Notes: generated from the sequence alone by a model not told the origin. Counted from the stretch's first letter, positions 44,475-57,547 are shown. The stretch is 64,000 nucleotides of DNA from Oxytricha trifallax (GCA_000711775.1 ARYC01017408.1:1-64000), one strand, 5' to 3'. A program made the numbers and translations.

Positions 44475-46365
44475 ATGTCATCATCTTAACAGCAACAAAT
44501 TAATATTCCATTGTTTCATATGTGTATTTATGATAGAATTACGTTAAAATATAACTTACTAATTTAACCAAAATTCTTTTTAATATTTGTGAATGAACCG
44601 AGACAATGAATTAAAAATGAACAAGGAAGGAGGTATGGTTAAAGATTGGTAGAAAAGTCTTGACTAGAATCTCTAGAAATAAAATGATCCACTCTTGCAA
44701 TTTTATTTTAATCAATTTCGTTTTGCAATTTATTGGAATAAAATTTGCTTTAATCAATCATTTTATTAGAAATAGTTCATTTTGTTGACCATAATTTGAA
44801 ATAAGTTATAAACATAAAATTCTATGGTATATTTTTAAGCAAAAGGGTATCCAGACAACATCAGTGCCTTCTCAAAGAAACGAATAGGGAATCAACCCTC
44901 ATCAGGTAGATGTGAAGGAGATGCAGAGAGCCACCAATTAATTTAAAGATTAAAGTGATTAAGATCTAACAAGATTCGGCAAAAGCTAGGAGATTCTTAT
45001 AAATTTAGTAAAATAACGATATTATTAAGTTTTAATAAGAATTTATAAGCATAACTATTTTTAAAATAGATAAATATTTAATCATTGAAAAGCCATATAT
45101 AAATATATTATGTGTCAATTATAAATTATTTAGTTTTAAAAAATTTTCTTTTTTAAAAAATCATTAATCAGAAAGTTTAATTGATGCTAAATTACTGAAA
45201 TTTCTTCTTTTTTGTAAAAAAAAATAGATTTATATTTAGGTCCAAGTTTTTAGCGAATAAATTAATCTTATTTAAAAAAATATTATATTTAAATTAGATT
45301 AACCAATAGATTCAGGAATCAAACATCGACAAGGATTAACAGAATTTAACGATGTTTAAATTCAATTTTTGTCCATTATTAAATGCACTCGTTGCTTTTT
45401 TAAATCACAAATATAATTTGTTAAATTTGCAGTTTGAAAAGGATTACTAATTCTAGAACAAGGGCCAATTTCACCTTCAACAATAAGAAATTCAAGGTTA
45501 ACCACAAATCAGTGGCAACAGAGAGATCGGCCAGTATGACAATATAAAATTAATTTTTTGAGTGGTTTAAATTGAGATGACATTTCAATTAGTTATATCA
45601 GTTTTTAATTGAGATTTAGGAAAGTTTGTTTGAATTTATATTGACAAGCAAAATATAGGCAAAGATAAGGATTTCCCACAAGAAGGCATGGCTGATAAAA
45701 TCAATTTAAATGCATTTCTTGTTAATATGCCCATAAGTATCATCTAACAGTTGTATGGCATTTTATTTATAAATTGACCAAACTACATTTGTTCCAGGTG
45801 TTTAGAACTTAATGAATTAAGAAAACCGAGGCATGGCCTTCTCAGGCGGTTCTGCCCAAATGAGAGACATTGCAGCTGCAGATGTCAAAGATTTATAATT
45901 CAAAGCAACTGACCAGAATCAGTATTACTAAAAATAATTTTATTTTCTTCTCAAATTTAATAGTGTTTCATAAATCGACAAATAGATGGTCTCTTTTTGA
46001 ATTGGAATGCTTTTAAATTTCATTAAATAAATGAGTGTTGTAATACTAATAATAATTCCAGGGCTCTAATTAGGGATTCATAGAGGGAGCAGGTGCCAAG
46101 TCCGGAAACGATAAATTTTCTGGTCAAGGATCAGGCTAGAATCTAGGCGAATCTCAGAAACAAAGAGAGGAAATTATATAGTAAATAATTATGTATTAAT
46201 TTTGAACTTATAATTTTCTGATTATATTTTAACTTTATTAAGCCAAGCATCATCTATTATTATCAATATAAGACAAAATATCCAATAAATATTCATTAAA
46301 TGAGACCACTTGACTAAAGCGAGGAGAGAAACGAGCAGTAGAAACTTCTCAACATGAAAAAATGA
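44475..46365 (+). CDS. Q/G/K-rich protein gene D, about nine exons
   Basis: ATG 44,475 opens MSSSQQQQIN. Likely exons: ELKMNKEGGMVKDWQKSLDQ (44,612), TTSVPSQRNEQGINPHQVDV (44,850), FEKDYQFQNKGQFHLQQQ (45,434), NIGKDKDFPQEGMADKIN (45,648), GMAFSGGSAQMRDIAAADVK (45,833), AKSGNDKFSGQGSGQNLGES (46,095) and MRPLDQSEERNEQQKLLN (46,300) to TGA 46,363-46,365. Acceptors such as TTCCAG and TTGCAG precede the exons. No known domain; strongly hydrophilic. Confidence 0.5.
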
Positions 46366-47638
46366 AGAAGACACACTGAACCAAAACATTCTATGAGCTA
46401 GTAGATCTCATTGTATTTAGAGGCACTTTCTCTAAATTTAAACTACTTTTGACTTTTAGATAATTTCTTAATGAAATATGAATTTTAATATTACAGAGAA
46501 TTAGTAAAATATTGTTATTTTTCTGAATGTGAGCGATTTAATTTAATATGATCAATTTATAATAGATTGACACATTTAAAATAGAGTATATTTGGAGCTA
46601 AAAGTTTATTTAATACTCAAATTATATAAAAGTAATGTTTTTTGCTAAATCCTTAAGAGCAATTTAATTTTTCAAGATTTTTTCACAATTTAATTTGATA
46701 ATTTGGCAAAATTGTCCTTAATTTGAGTGAGTTAAATTGGTGAATAAACAATTAATTATTCGCTGACTCACAATAAATTTTATCATTTTTATCTATGTAT
46801 CTACGTCAAGATCTTATATTATTAAAATTATGTTTATTTCATAAATATTTTTATTTTAAGTATTTTAAATAATATTTCAAAACTAATTGATAAATTTTAA
46901 ATCTACCAAAAAGTAAAGCTATAATTTATTCTCGTTAGTGACGTAACTAAATCTATCTAAGTTTGTCTTAATTTCGCTTTAATTTACTCTACAGTATATT
47001 TTTAATAATAAATTAATGAATAAATAGGAAGAATTATAGAATTTTTAATCAAAAAGAAGCTTTTTAAAATTTAAATACAAAATTTGATTGTATTATAATA
47101 TCTAAGTTATACTTTTAATTAAGAGTCTTCAATCATTTTTTTTCAAAATTAATTAAAACTCAAAAAAATAATTTCATAAAATTTGAATAATATTATTAAT
47201 GTCTTGAAATTAAGAAATTAATTAAAAATAAAAAGTTTTTATCTTATTTTGTAAAGCATAATATATTTTTACAATTACCCCCCCGCCAATATAAATTCAT
47301 AAACTATTACTAAATATTCATAATATTCTTTATTTACATACTATATAATTCATGAGTGGTATATTTTAAGTAAATTGGGAATCTTAAGTCTGACCTATGT
47401 TTCCTAAAATATATTGACCAAGTCTATTTAAGCCACACATAATTCATATATTGCTCATATTTTTAATTTAGAATTTCATAAGAAAAATTTAAATTCTTTG
47501 ATTAAAAACCATTTTAGCTTAAAATTTATTAGCAATTTATTAATATAATTTAACTTTAATTTCTGATAATTTCAGATATATTTTGGATTTTGACAATAAA
47601 ATAATTAATAACAATCTTCAAACTAAATACCAACAATA
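46366..47638. other. AT-rich spacer, no gene seen
   Basis: Only AT-rich sequence with a C7 run at about 47,279-47,284. No conserved open stretch. Confidence 0.45.
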
Positions 47639-48282
47639 ATGTCACAATCATATTCACAACAACAATAACAAAGAGACAAGGACATCAACCTCGGCAAAGA
47701 TGTGAAGTCAGACATCAAGGGACAAGATTTGTCAAAGCAAGGACTACAAAGTGACATCAAGTCCGGAATGATGGGCATGGAAGGCGGCAAGTTCTAACAT
47801 TAAAACGAAAAAAATATTGAAATTTAATGCGAATTTATTTAATTCTAGAGTGAAGCATAAAGACTAGAGCAGGAAAGACTCAGACAACAACAATTTGTAG
47901 TTTTATTTAAAGAACAAATGTTTGTTGAATAATCAGGTACGATATTATAAAGATCGTAAAAAAGATTATAATCTTGAAAATTCATTGGAGCTGGTGCAGG
48001 TGGAGTTTTACCAGGCCAATAATAGTAATACGGAAAATAAGATGTTGTTGGAAGCATGGGGGGAGTCGGATTTGAGCAGAAGGATATTAATTATAGAATT
48101 AAGTTCTATAATTTTTTAGCCAATTTAATATTGTTATCCTATAAACTTGATTAATCTGGAATTTCAAAAATGGAAAACCAAATGTTTTAGTAAAATAATA
48201 TATTCTATTAGATATCAGTAAAGAATCGAGACAGTAGAATTTGGGCGGTCAGTCCTCTGGGTACTCTGGACAAAACAGATGA
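47639..48282 (+). CDS. Q/K/G-rich protein gene E
   Basis: ATG 47,639 opens MSQSYSQQQQQRDKDINLGK, then SDIKGQDLSKQGLQSDIKSG with an internal SDIK repeat, and MMGMEGGKF. The next open stretch (47,848-48,110) has AQRLEQERLRQQQF and PGQQQQYGKQDVVGSMGGVG. The last piece reads QNLGGQSSGYSGQNR and ends at TGA 48,280-48,282. Likely disordered; role unknown. Confidence 0.5.
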
Positions 48283-48929
48283 ACAAATACAGACTCTGAT
48301 ACAGATCGGATGAATTTTTGAAATTATTTTATAATAAATCTTTTACTAAAAATAATGCTTAAAAACATTCATTGTTGAATATTTTATGAATTAAAAACAG
48401 ATATGAGCTATGAAAAATGCCATACTCTGAATATATAAGGTATCAGGCTAGATTTTTTTTCTGAAATTCTATACAAATCAGAACAAATTACGACCCGTAA
48501 AGAAGATTTATAAATTCTATAGAGTTTTATAATTTTCTATATTTTAAGTATTAATATTTTTATAAGAAACTCAAATGCGGTATTCCATAGATTAAGAATT
48601 CATAATGGTTCACTTCATAGAATTTAATTATAAAATTATTTTAATTTTAAATATACCTCATCTCTTATTTTTATAAATTTGGAATTTTATAAATTTATAT
48701 CAATTATAGCATCTAATTTTCATGTATTTTTAAATTAAAATAAGTTTATTGTATTATTTAAGAAATTTGAGAGCGCCATTTGGATTTTCTTAGGAATAAA
48801 TATGCACGCCGAGAATTACGTCATGAGATAATCTTCTAAATATGTCATATGGAATTAAATTTTATTAAAAGCCTGATATTAAATTAATTCAATTAAAACA
48901 TTTTTCTTCCTCAATCTTTACAAATATTA
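48283..48929. other. AT-rich spacer, no gene seen
   Basis: No coding-like sequence recognised. Confidence 0.4.
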
Positions 48930-48935
48930 TCATCA

Positions 48936-49465
48936 TCATTTGTTCTAACCGAGATATCCCTCCCCACCCTAAACCGAGATACCTCTCCCCATACCCCCCT
49001 CCCACCCTAAACTAAGAAACCCCTCCATACCAAATCCTGATACCCATCACCTCAAACTTTCCTTCATTAACTAATTAAATTATATAAGTTTGCAACTTTT
49101 TGTTAATAAGATTATAATAATTTATTTAAGTATATATCCTGAACTGTTCACCCCGAGCCCCTCCCCCACTTCCAAAATAATTAGTATTTTTTCTAATTTT
49201 TTATTTGTCTTGCGGACCGGAAATACATGTAATGCAATAATTTTATAGGATTCACTTTGCCCGTTGATCATTTTGGTTATAAGCTTTTATAAGAAAATGT
49301 TATAAAATCAAAAGTTAGTGAAGGAAAGTTAGAGGTGATGGGTATCATGATTTAGTGAGGAGGTGTTTCTTAGTTAGGGTGGGGAGGAGGGAATGGTGAG
49401 GGGTATCTCGGTTTAGGGTGTTGAGGGGTGTGGGGAGGGAAATCTCGGTTAGAGCAATCATTTCT
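48936..49465. mobile_element. Foldback element with C/T-rich arms
   Basis: Left arm (48,936-49,075) contains TCTAACCGAGATATCCCTCC and CTAAACCGAGATACC; the right arm (about 49,312-49,465) is its inverse, ending GGGAAATCTCGGTTAGAG. Both arms are strongly strand-biased (C/T left, A/G right) and carry GTTTAGGGTG-like repeats. The ~235-bp centre holds another C-rich patch. No ORF. A related fragment is at 9.06 kb. Confidence 0.85.
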
Positions 49466-50067
49466 AATAAAATCATATTAAAAGATATATAGATTTTTCT
49501 AGATTTTTTTAATATTTTATATGTAAACTAATTTGATTTATAAAAATAGGATTATTATTGTTGTATTTTTTTTATTTATTCTATTAATCCTTTTTAAATA
49601 AATCAAAGTAAGTTTTGATTATTTATTTTTCAATTAAGAGTCAAAAGATTCTAAAGTAAATTCAAGAATCAAATATTTATGAATAATTATAAATAATACT
49701 ATTATATATTATTTGCTATAGTAATTAGATTTTGTTTCTCTACCCTCACCCAATCTCAATGTCATCAACACAATCTCAAACTTAGGGGAATATTTTTTCT
49801 TCGAACACTTCGCAATAGTAGAATTCAGTCGCAATGAATTAAAATCTTTCAGGGAAAAATATTGGCTAAGAGCATATATTACTCAATGTTGATTTATCTA
49901 TTAATCCTTAAGAATCAAAAGTAAAATTTCAAATATATAAGGTTGTTTATTAGATTATTATTTCAGAAATTAAATAATGAACTTTTATAATCTCATATTG
50001 AATTAACGTAAGTCATTAATGTGATTTACATATTTATAGTAACTATTTAATAAAACATTAAGAATCT
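49466..50067. other. AT-rich spacer, no gene seen
   Basis: No convincing coding sequence. Confidence 0.4.
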
Positions 50068-50523
50068 ATGGACAGTACTATCAAAGGAGGACATGCCACG
50101 GAAATGGGCTAAGAATATGAATCCTTAGAATTTGCCGGAAAAGGTGAAAGTTTTTATAGAACTGGTATACCCTCTGTGGCTGGCAGGCCAGAAGGTTTCT
50201 GCTCAACTACTATGCAGCAGATGGCAAATATTGATATTTATATTTTAAATTTACTTAAAATCATGTTGATAATCATTTTATATAGCACACATTAAAAGTA
50301 CAAATTAATTTAAAGCAAATCAAGAGGAATAAAAGAAAGCTAGTGATAAAAACTTAAATTTAACTTATGCCTCTTCGTTGAATAAAGGTTAAGGAGTAAG
50401 TGGATAAAAGTTTTATTATATTTCTAATAAATTTCTTTTTGGCAAAAATTAATTAAAACGTATTTCATATTTTTTGGATAGACTAGCCAGAAACCCCAAA
50501 ACTCTTCAAATGTGAAATAATGA
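50068..50523 (+). CDS. Small protein gene F with introns
   Basis: ATG 50,068 opens MDSTIKGGHATEMGQEYESL, EFAGKGESFYRTGIPSVAGR and STTMQQMAN. A second exon (about 50,320-50,395) reads NQEEQKKASDKNLNLTYASS followed by a GTAAGTGG donor; a last exon reads TSQKPQNSSNVKQ to TGA 50,521-50,523. Same polar style as its neighbours. Function unknown. Confidence 0.5.
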
Positions 50524-51118
50524 TTAAAGCTTTATATTTATACTATTTTATTCAATGAAAAATTTAAACATTAAACTAATAAATCAGGCATCACTCTATA
50601 ATTGAATTATATTATTATAACCAAATTATTTTTAGTGTAATTTCTTTGGTATTTAAACTTAATAATTAATACTCATGTTCATATAATTCTTATGTATAAA
50701 TTTAGATAAAGTTAAATTTTCAACTATATTTGATTTGTGTATATTTTTGATTAATATCTGCATCATGTTATCCCTAGTGCCTAGTCATTATATAATTTAA
50801 TAATAAATTTACAAAACAAACTTCCCATCATTTCTATAGAGGAGGTTCTATCAAAAATTATATATACTTTAAAATTGAGTAAATTTTTAGTATAAAAATT
50901 TACTCAATAAATTACTTTTATCGATTGATTTTTTAGTAATTGATTTTATTTCTTTTTTTATATATCCAGTCTAAATTTAAATTATATAGTACAAAAACTT
51001 AGTATTTATTGATTTTTTTGCATATTATACTTTATAATTATAATTCAATCAGATTATGCCGTAACTTAATACTGAAGGGATAAGTAACCTTTAATAATAT
51101 TATGGTAGGTTTTACAAT
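50524..51118. other. AT-rich spacer, no gene seen
   Basis: No coding-like sequence recognised. Confidence 0.4.
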
Positions 51119-51375
51119 ATGAAGATTGCAAGTTTTGATAACAAAAACAGATCTAATGAACCTACTGCAAAGAAAAGTCCATTAATTTAATATAATACTT
51201 GAAATTACTAAAAAAATATGAAAATATTTTTATAAAAAAACAAAAGGTATGGAATCATAGATTTGCATAACTTATAAAGTGATATTCAAAAAGAGATTAA
51301 TACTACCCCTGTGAATATTCCTAAGAGATTTGGTGGTACTTAGTTATTCTATTATTCTCGAGAAAAAAATTAAAT
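51119..51375 (+). CDS. Small protein gene G
   Basis: ATG 51,119 opens MKIASFDNKNRSNEPTAKKS. A second open piece (51,250-51,375) reads LHNLQSDIQKEINTTPVNIP and KRFGGTQLFYYSREKN. Likely two exons with an AT-only intron between. Function unknown. Confidence 0.4.
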
Positions 51376-51497
51376 TAATAATTATTAAAACTAACCAATG
51401 AATTTATTCATAATTATATGTATTACTTATATGCGCTGGTTTTATTTTTGAAAAGTTTAATAATTCAGACTTAAAATTTTATGTTAATTTTCATATT

Positions 51498-52806
51498 ATG
51501 AATCAACAAACCAAAATGAAGCAAGATCCAGAAGCAGAACAACTTTTGAAAGAGTAAAAATAAAATTAATCAGACAAAGCACAAGAATTTCAACAAAATT
51601 GGCATTAATTCAATGAATTTAGAGATTAGTAGTGGAATAAGGATGTTTAAGATTTTGGGGGGGGGTCTAAGTCGGTACCACTCAATTTTTAAAATCCTAA
51701 GTCGGTACCATATGAAATTTTTTTTTTACCCCAAAATCCTAAGTCGGTACCACATATAAATTTTTTTTTTCTTCACATTCAATAAAATTTTAAGTAGTTA
51801 ATAATATATTTAAAATCTCAGCTAAGGATTCATCTATTTTTTTTTCTTCTCATTTTGACATGTCTTCTCCAAAGAGCCTCCATTATAAATGTCATGCAAA
51901 TTTTCATCGCTTAACGTGCTATAAATATTTTTAATAAATGATTTATCTCTCAACTCTGCTACTATTTATTTTTATTTTAATTTAGCCTTCATCATAAAGG
52001 ATTTTTCCATGAGTATATAAACTTTCGTCAACTTCATTTTCTCCCTTTAGCATTTATTTTTCATTATAAATGTGATAAATTTCCATTTGTTTTGCTGCAT
52101 AATGTATAACAACTTAGAAATTTTTTATAATTAATTTTTGATTTAGTTAGTAGTTAAACATGCTTAAATTATACTTATTAAAAGCTGAACTATATCATAT
52201 TGCAGAGTAATGAAAAGCCAATAAATACCAATTTGAAATTTGCTGTTAATGCTTGTCAAATAAAAATATTTACTGAATTGATTAATTCCTCCTGCAAGAT
52301 CATTGGCATTGTTATAAAAGTTCATCAGGTGTGTCCTTTCTTGATATTAATTTCATATTTAGATATTATTCACTGCATTACACATCCCTCTCAAGAATCC
52401 CAATATTTTAATGTGCTTTAATAACATTTTTGATATCCTTAATAAATTGTTAACATAAATAATTAGATCAGCGGTATTTAAAATATCATAATGTCTTAAT
52501 TTTGTTACATTAAAATTCTTTATATAATAAAAAATGTTAATAATATAAAAATTAATTAAATTAAAAAGTTAAAATAAATTAAAATTTTAATGAATGTCAA
52601 AAAAATATTTTTTTATATGTGGTACCGACTTAGGATTTTGGGGTAAAAAAAAAATTTCATATGGTACCGACTTAGGATTTTAAAAATTGAGTGGTACCGA
52701 CTTAGACCCCGCCCCGATTTTAATAAACGAGAGGGAATAGAAATTAACTAGTAACACGCAGGAAATTTACAGTAGAAAAATTTGAGTAATGCTCAGTAAA
52801 CTGAGA
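51498..52806 (+). CDS. Q-rich protein gene H, interrupted by an inverted-repeat element
   Basis: ATG 51,498 opens MNQQTKMKQDPEAEQLLKEQ, KAQEFQQNWHQFNEF and QQWNKDVQDF. It is then cut by the element 51,657-52,715. Beyond it the frame resumes with DFNKREGIEINQQHAGNLQQ. If the element leaves with one copy of the flanking GATTTT, the two parts join without a frame change (QDF-NKREG). The 3' end is uncertain. Function unknown. Confidence 0.55.
51657..52715. mobile_element. Inverted-repeat element with G-run tips in gene H
   Basis: 1,059 bp flanked by the 6-bp direct repeat GATTTT (51,651-51,656 and 52,716-52,721). Tips: GGGGGGGGGTCTAAGTCGG left; the right tip read inward is GGGGCGGGGTCTAAGTCGG. 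Arms of about 115 bp contain three spaced copies of CCTAAGTCGGTACCA. The ~830-bp centre has no convincing ORF. It behaves like a DNA transposon derivative that is eliminated with its target repeat. Confidence 0.9.
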
Positions 52807-52990
52807 AATAAAAATTTTATAGGGACTAATTTTTTTACTTTCTTTTTCTTATTTCTCTCTCATTTCTCTCATAAAATACTTTAAATAAATACAAGTAATT
52901 TTAGAAGAATTTTATTGTCCCTTAAAAATTAGATTAACAGCAATTTGAATTCAAATAAAATCTTAAGAAAGAATAGCTCAATTAATAATA

Positions 52991-53092
52991 ATGATTACCT
53001 CATCAAATATTCACATTGAATGTATGAAAAATATTAATGAAAAAACTATCAGTCAGAAATTAGAAACTTCAAATTTATAGATTATGATCGGT
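52991..53092 (+). CDS. Small possible first exon
   Basis: ATG 52,991 opens MITSSNIHIECMKNINEKTI and SQKLETSNLQIMIG, followed by GTAAGTTT, a good donor. The downstream exon is not identified. Function unknown. Confidence 0.35.
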
Positions 53093-53540
53093 AAGTTTTT
53101 CTAAGTCATAGTGAATATAATAGAGAAGGAAGTTCCTTCAAAATAATGATTCAATTAAAACTACAAAATTAAATATTCTATTATAGAGAGATTACAGATA
53201 GATTTTAATTCTTTTTTATTAATACATTTGTTTAATATTTTGAGATTTGTTCTAAATTTAAAATTTTAACAAGGCATTAATATTTTTATTATACATAGCA
53301 AATAATTGTAAATAGTATTAATGAATTATTTCTGTTAATACCGATAATAAATGATTATTTGTAAATTCATTAGTAATCCTTAATTTAAAACTATTAATAG
53401 ATAATAAAATAACTTAACATTAAGTATTTATAGAACATTCCCTATTACTTTTATAATTAATTTTCTTGAATTAAAAGATCACCAAACTTAAAACAAATCA
53501 CTACTTCTACACAATACACAATAAGACTTTAATATACAAT

Positions 53541-54774
53541 ATGTCACAAAATCCACTTGGCAAAGATACAACAAGCGCAAGTACCCTACCCCCCCAGAAA
53601 GCTTCCAATTACTCGGCAGGTATGTCTCAGGAATCAATTCAAAAAGAGGGTTTGTATAATCACATTTAATAGTATTTATTTTAGAGATAATTGTTTTATT
53701 ATAATTAATTGGGATATGGGGGCAAGAAAGAATTAAGCAATGAGTAAAGAGAAAGCGATAAGTCAGCCGTGAAGGGTGGAGGCACCCAGTAGTAACAATA
53801 AACAATTCAGCAAAAAGGGCAGCCCTGGACTTTCATCAAGTATTGTTTAATATTTTATATTTTTTTCTAAGTTTTTACGAAAGTTTTATACAAAATAATT
53901 CAATTTAGTATTAACCAGCAGCTTCTCAATCACAGCAACATGAATAAAGACAATAATAAGATTAGCACCAGAATTTACCACAGCATTAATAGCATCAAAG
54001 AAGCTAAGATTAATAGAAGGGATCGAATGAAATTCCATAACAACAGTAATAGTAATAACACTAGCAATAACAACAGAAGTGTGCGTAAAATAAGTAATTT
54101 AAATAAATTTTTCTGATATAAATTTCAATTCTTTAATTGATTCTGTAACAAACATTATTACCTTAAATTAAACTGTAACAAACATTTGTTTATCTTATAT
54201 TTAGCAATAATCTACTGATCAGTGGGGTATGTTTAAAAAAGAAAGAGGCCAGGTTGAATCCCCAAATGAGCCAGACTTCACTAATAAAACATTCAAGGAG
54301 GGAGAGAAAGTCATGCAAAACAAGGACGATATTAGACCTGGGTTCCTTCTGCAGCAGGATATGAGTGGAGAAAAGAGAGCTAATTTGGACAAGACTAGTC
54401 AGTTGTAACCATCAACAAGTGATTAATTTAATAATCTAATAATTATCAAAAAAATTAATTATATATTATATATCTAATCATTATCATTAATATTACAATA
54501 CAATTAATTGTGAGCTTAAATTCTGTAATAAATAATATGAATAGAAATTTTTGCGATTTTTATTGTGTCATTTATTGAAAAGAATTTAAATTTAGTAATT
54601 TTAATTACAAAGTAAGCTATTTTGATTCTAAATTTTATAGTGTTTTTAATAGGAAAATGATGTTTTAAATTTTTAATAATTTTGTTAAAAAGTGGTTAGA
54701 CCAATTTTCCACCTGCAGGTGCCTAAAAGACATCAGATTTCGAAAAAAGAGCTAACCAAACAAATGTTCAATGA
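53541..54774 (+). CDS. Q/K-rich protein gene J with introns
   Basis: ATG 53,541 opens MSQNPLGKDTTSASTLPPQK (the LG(K/R)D start shared with genes A and C), ASNYSAGMSQESIQKE. Exons follow: GYGGKKELSNEQRESDKSAV (53,705), AASQSQQHEQRQQQD (53,930), DQWGMFKKERGQVESPNEPD to SGEKRANLDKTSQL (54,220-54,408), and TSDFEKRANQTNVQ to TGA 54,772-54,774. The DFEKRANQT and KRANLDKTS pieces are related repeats. Likely disordered, role unknown. Confidence 0.55.
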
Positions 54775-55967
54775 GATTCATCAGTAACAGAAATTAATTC
54801 TATTTTAATTATTGATTTAAAATATTACAGAGAGAACTAAATTATTAATAGTTAATTTGATAAATTAATGATTTTCTACATTTTAATCTAAAAACATTGC
54901 AAGTAAGATTTTTATAATTAATCATTATAGATAGGTATATCTATTTATTAATTAATATTAATGCTAGTTCATTTATTAGAAACAAGCAAATTAACAAATG
55001 ACAAATGTTTTGGGTTATTTGATATTTTATTGGACTTTTTTGGAAGAGACACCAGGACTGTTGAGAATCTCTATTACAGATAATAAAGGACTCTAGAATA
55101 TCCAGCTAGTATTTATATAGAAACAATTTAAATGAGCTTTTAATACAAATTAATCCATTCAGTATAGTTGTAAACTTTTAAAGATAAAATAAAAATATGT
55201 ATACTTTGAATTTATTGAGATAAAATGAAGTTAAGTTAAGTGCAAGAGAAAATTATAATTTATACCTTATTGAAAATGATAATAAATTTAGGGTTACAAT
55301 ATAAGTCTCAAAGTAAAAATTTAAAAATAAATTATGCAGAAAATAATTTTTTTTATTTCTTTTAAGTTAAATTTAAAAGTATAGGAGCATTAAAATTGTT
55401 AAATAAAGAGCTTAATTTCAGTTATTCTCTATGTTTAAAAGAAAATTACTTATTTATATCATTATTAATGAAAAGATTTACTCACTATTAAGTATTTGAA
55501 ACATCAGAAATATTGCAAATATATTACTATATTGATATTTAAAGATAAAATGAAATTATATTTTTTTAAGCAAAAAATTAACAAAATGCTTTATATACTT
55601 TCATACATCTGAATTTATATAATTTTAAGCAAGCTAATCTATAAACGAAATTCTATGCTTCTAAAGTTGCCTTTATATAAGTTATGTCGAAAATTTGTTA
55701 AAATAAACAATTATCCTTTACAATTCTAAAATTTCCTTATTTTCATATAAAAATAACATATAATAAATGTATTGGAATAATTTTCGAAAATATGAATATT
55801 AATGAATCATTTAGAGATCAATTACTTTTGTAATCCTTAACTTTGAATTACCTTTGATAGTCTATTTAAGTTTAGCTTAAATTTAACTAGTTATAATTAA
55901 ATTTAAAATATTTCTACATCAAAACACTCATTAACTAAATTTTACTATAAAACTCAACTCACAATCA
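54775..55967. other. AT-rich spacer, no gene seen
   Basis: No coding-like stretch of the cluster's style is found. Confidence 0.4.
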
Positions 55968-57547
55968 ATGTCAGGAATTAATCCATTAAACACATTCTAA
56001 GAAGCATCATAAAATATTTTAATATTAAATTCATACTATTTTTTGTGTTTTAATTCACTCATATCATGACAATTATCTACTATTATTATAATAAATATAT
56101 TAAAATCAAATATAATAAGCACAAAAGAACATAGGCTAAGGATTTGGTGCAGATTTGCAATCATAAACAGGCGTGCAAGGTGCAGGCTAACAAACTTGGA
56201 AAGACCAAGCAAACTATAATCAATTTTATTTTATGAAGGTTTTATAATACTTATAATAACTAATTTGTATCAGTTTAACTAAAAACTTATATTAGCTTTA
56301 CTAAAAACTAGCAGTTCTAATACCAAAAAGATCAATTGCAATAAAAGCTTGGTCTTGGTTAATAGAACATTCCATAGCAGCAATAAAAAATATTCTAGTA
56401 TATAATATTTTAGAGTAGTACTAATATATTATTTCAAGGGGGTGATAAAACTTATCATTAAAATATACAAAGAAAATATTTCTAACTTACTAAGAAAAAA
56501 TAATCTATTTTAAACCAAATAATAGTCATTTAAAATAATTGTATTTTTTAATTGTGCGATTTATAAATTATTCATTTTAATTTTTTAATTAATTTATCAG
56601 AGGTATTTATATAAAGATTAAAGATAATCAAATTTAAGGATTATTTATTTTAGCACTATCTAAAATGTATTTTATTCAAATATTATAATTATTTAGAGTT
56701 GTTCAATTCTCTAATTGTTAAAACAATATTAGTAATCCTTAATTTAATTTGAGTAAAGATATATGTTTATATGTATATTTTAATATTGAGTTCTTCTGAA
56801 AATAATAATTGTATTTAAATAATAATATTTTATCAATAAGACCTCTCTTAATAGCAGAATCTTCCCGGTCAGTATAGTCAAGGCACTACTGGCTAGTATG
56901 GCACCACTGGTCAAGAATACGGTGCTTCAGGGTTATATGGGTAGACCACATCAACAAGTAGCACTTACGGTTAATAATAACAACCTGGTTATTAATCATA
57001 CACCCAGGGTACTCAAGAGAATATTTCTCAATAACCATACACAACTACATCTTCTGCTTTTTTAATGAATATTAATAAAATTAAAAGAATTTTACAATAG
57101 GGGGGGGGGGTCGTAATTGAACTTGAAATGAATCAAGGTTTTAATGGGAGAAATATGTATTTTCATATAAAAAAAGAGGAGCTTATCAACAAGATATAGG
57201 AAGAACAGGGCTAGGAGGTGTTAGTGGCACCACATATACTTCAAACCAACCTGGCTTCCAAGAGTCAACCTTTCCAAAAACTCAAATATGATTTTAGTTT
57301 CTTTATATTTTAAATGCACTTTTCTAGGCTTACTTGTAAGATAATTGTAGCAAATTGAGTATAAGCTTAGTAATAATCCAATTTACTTTAATTATTTTTA
57401 GATTTTAAATTGCCTCCAAAGATAGGGATGACCCAGTCTAATGCTCCAGGCTCTCAACAATACTCAACCAGCACCACATCCCAGCAATTCCCAACTAGCA
57501 CCACATCTCAGCAATAGGAGGGCTAGTACAGAAGCCAACAATATTGA
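55968..57547 (+). CDS. Gly/Gln/Tyr/Thr-rich prion-like protein gene K
   Basis: ATG 55,968 opens MSGINPLNTFQEASQ. Exons follow: NIGQGFGADLQSQTGVQGAG (56,128), KDQLQQKLGLGQQNIPQQQQ (56,330), QGTTGQYGTTGQEYGASGLY with TSSTYGQQQQPGYQSYTQ (56,864-57,060), DIGRTGLGGVSGTTYTSNQP (57,195) and a last exon with two TSTTSQQ-type repeats ending YRSQQY at TGA 57,545-57,547. A 11-bp G run at 57,100-57,110 lies between exons. Low-complexity sequence of this type often phase-separates, but that is inference. Confidence 0.55.

Noticed and set aside
52200-52421. 73-codon open frame inside the 51.66-kb inverted-repeat element
   Set aside because: No motif, ordinary composition for AT-rich DNA, no start context; not enough to call a transposase.
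53488-53805. 105-codon minus-strand open frame (standard code)
   Set aside because: It lies opposite gene J exons, which are better supported by composition and paralogues; a shadow.
57100-57110. G11 run as the end of a complete inverted-repeat element
   Set aside because: No matching C-run partner with inverted sequence was found nearby, so it is mentioned only as a possible worn tip.
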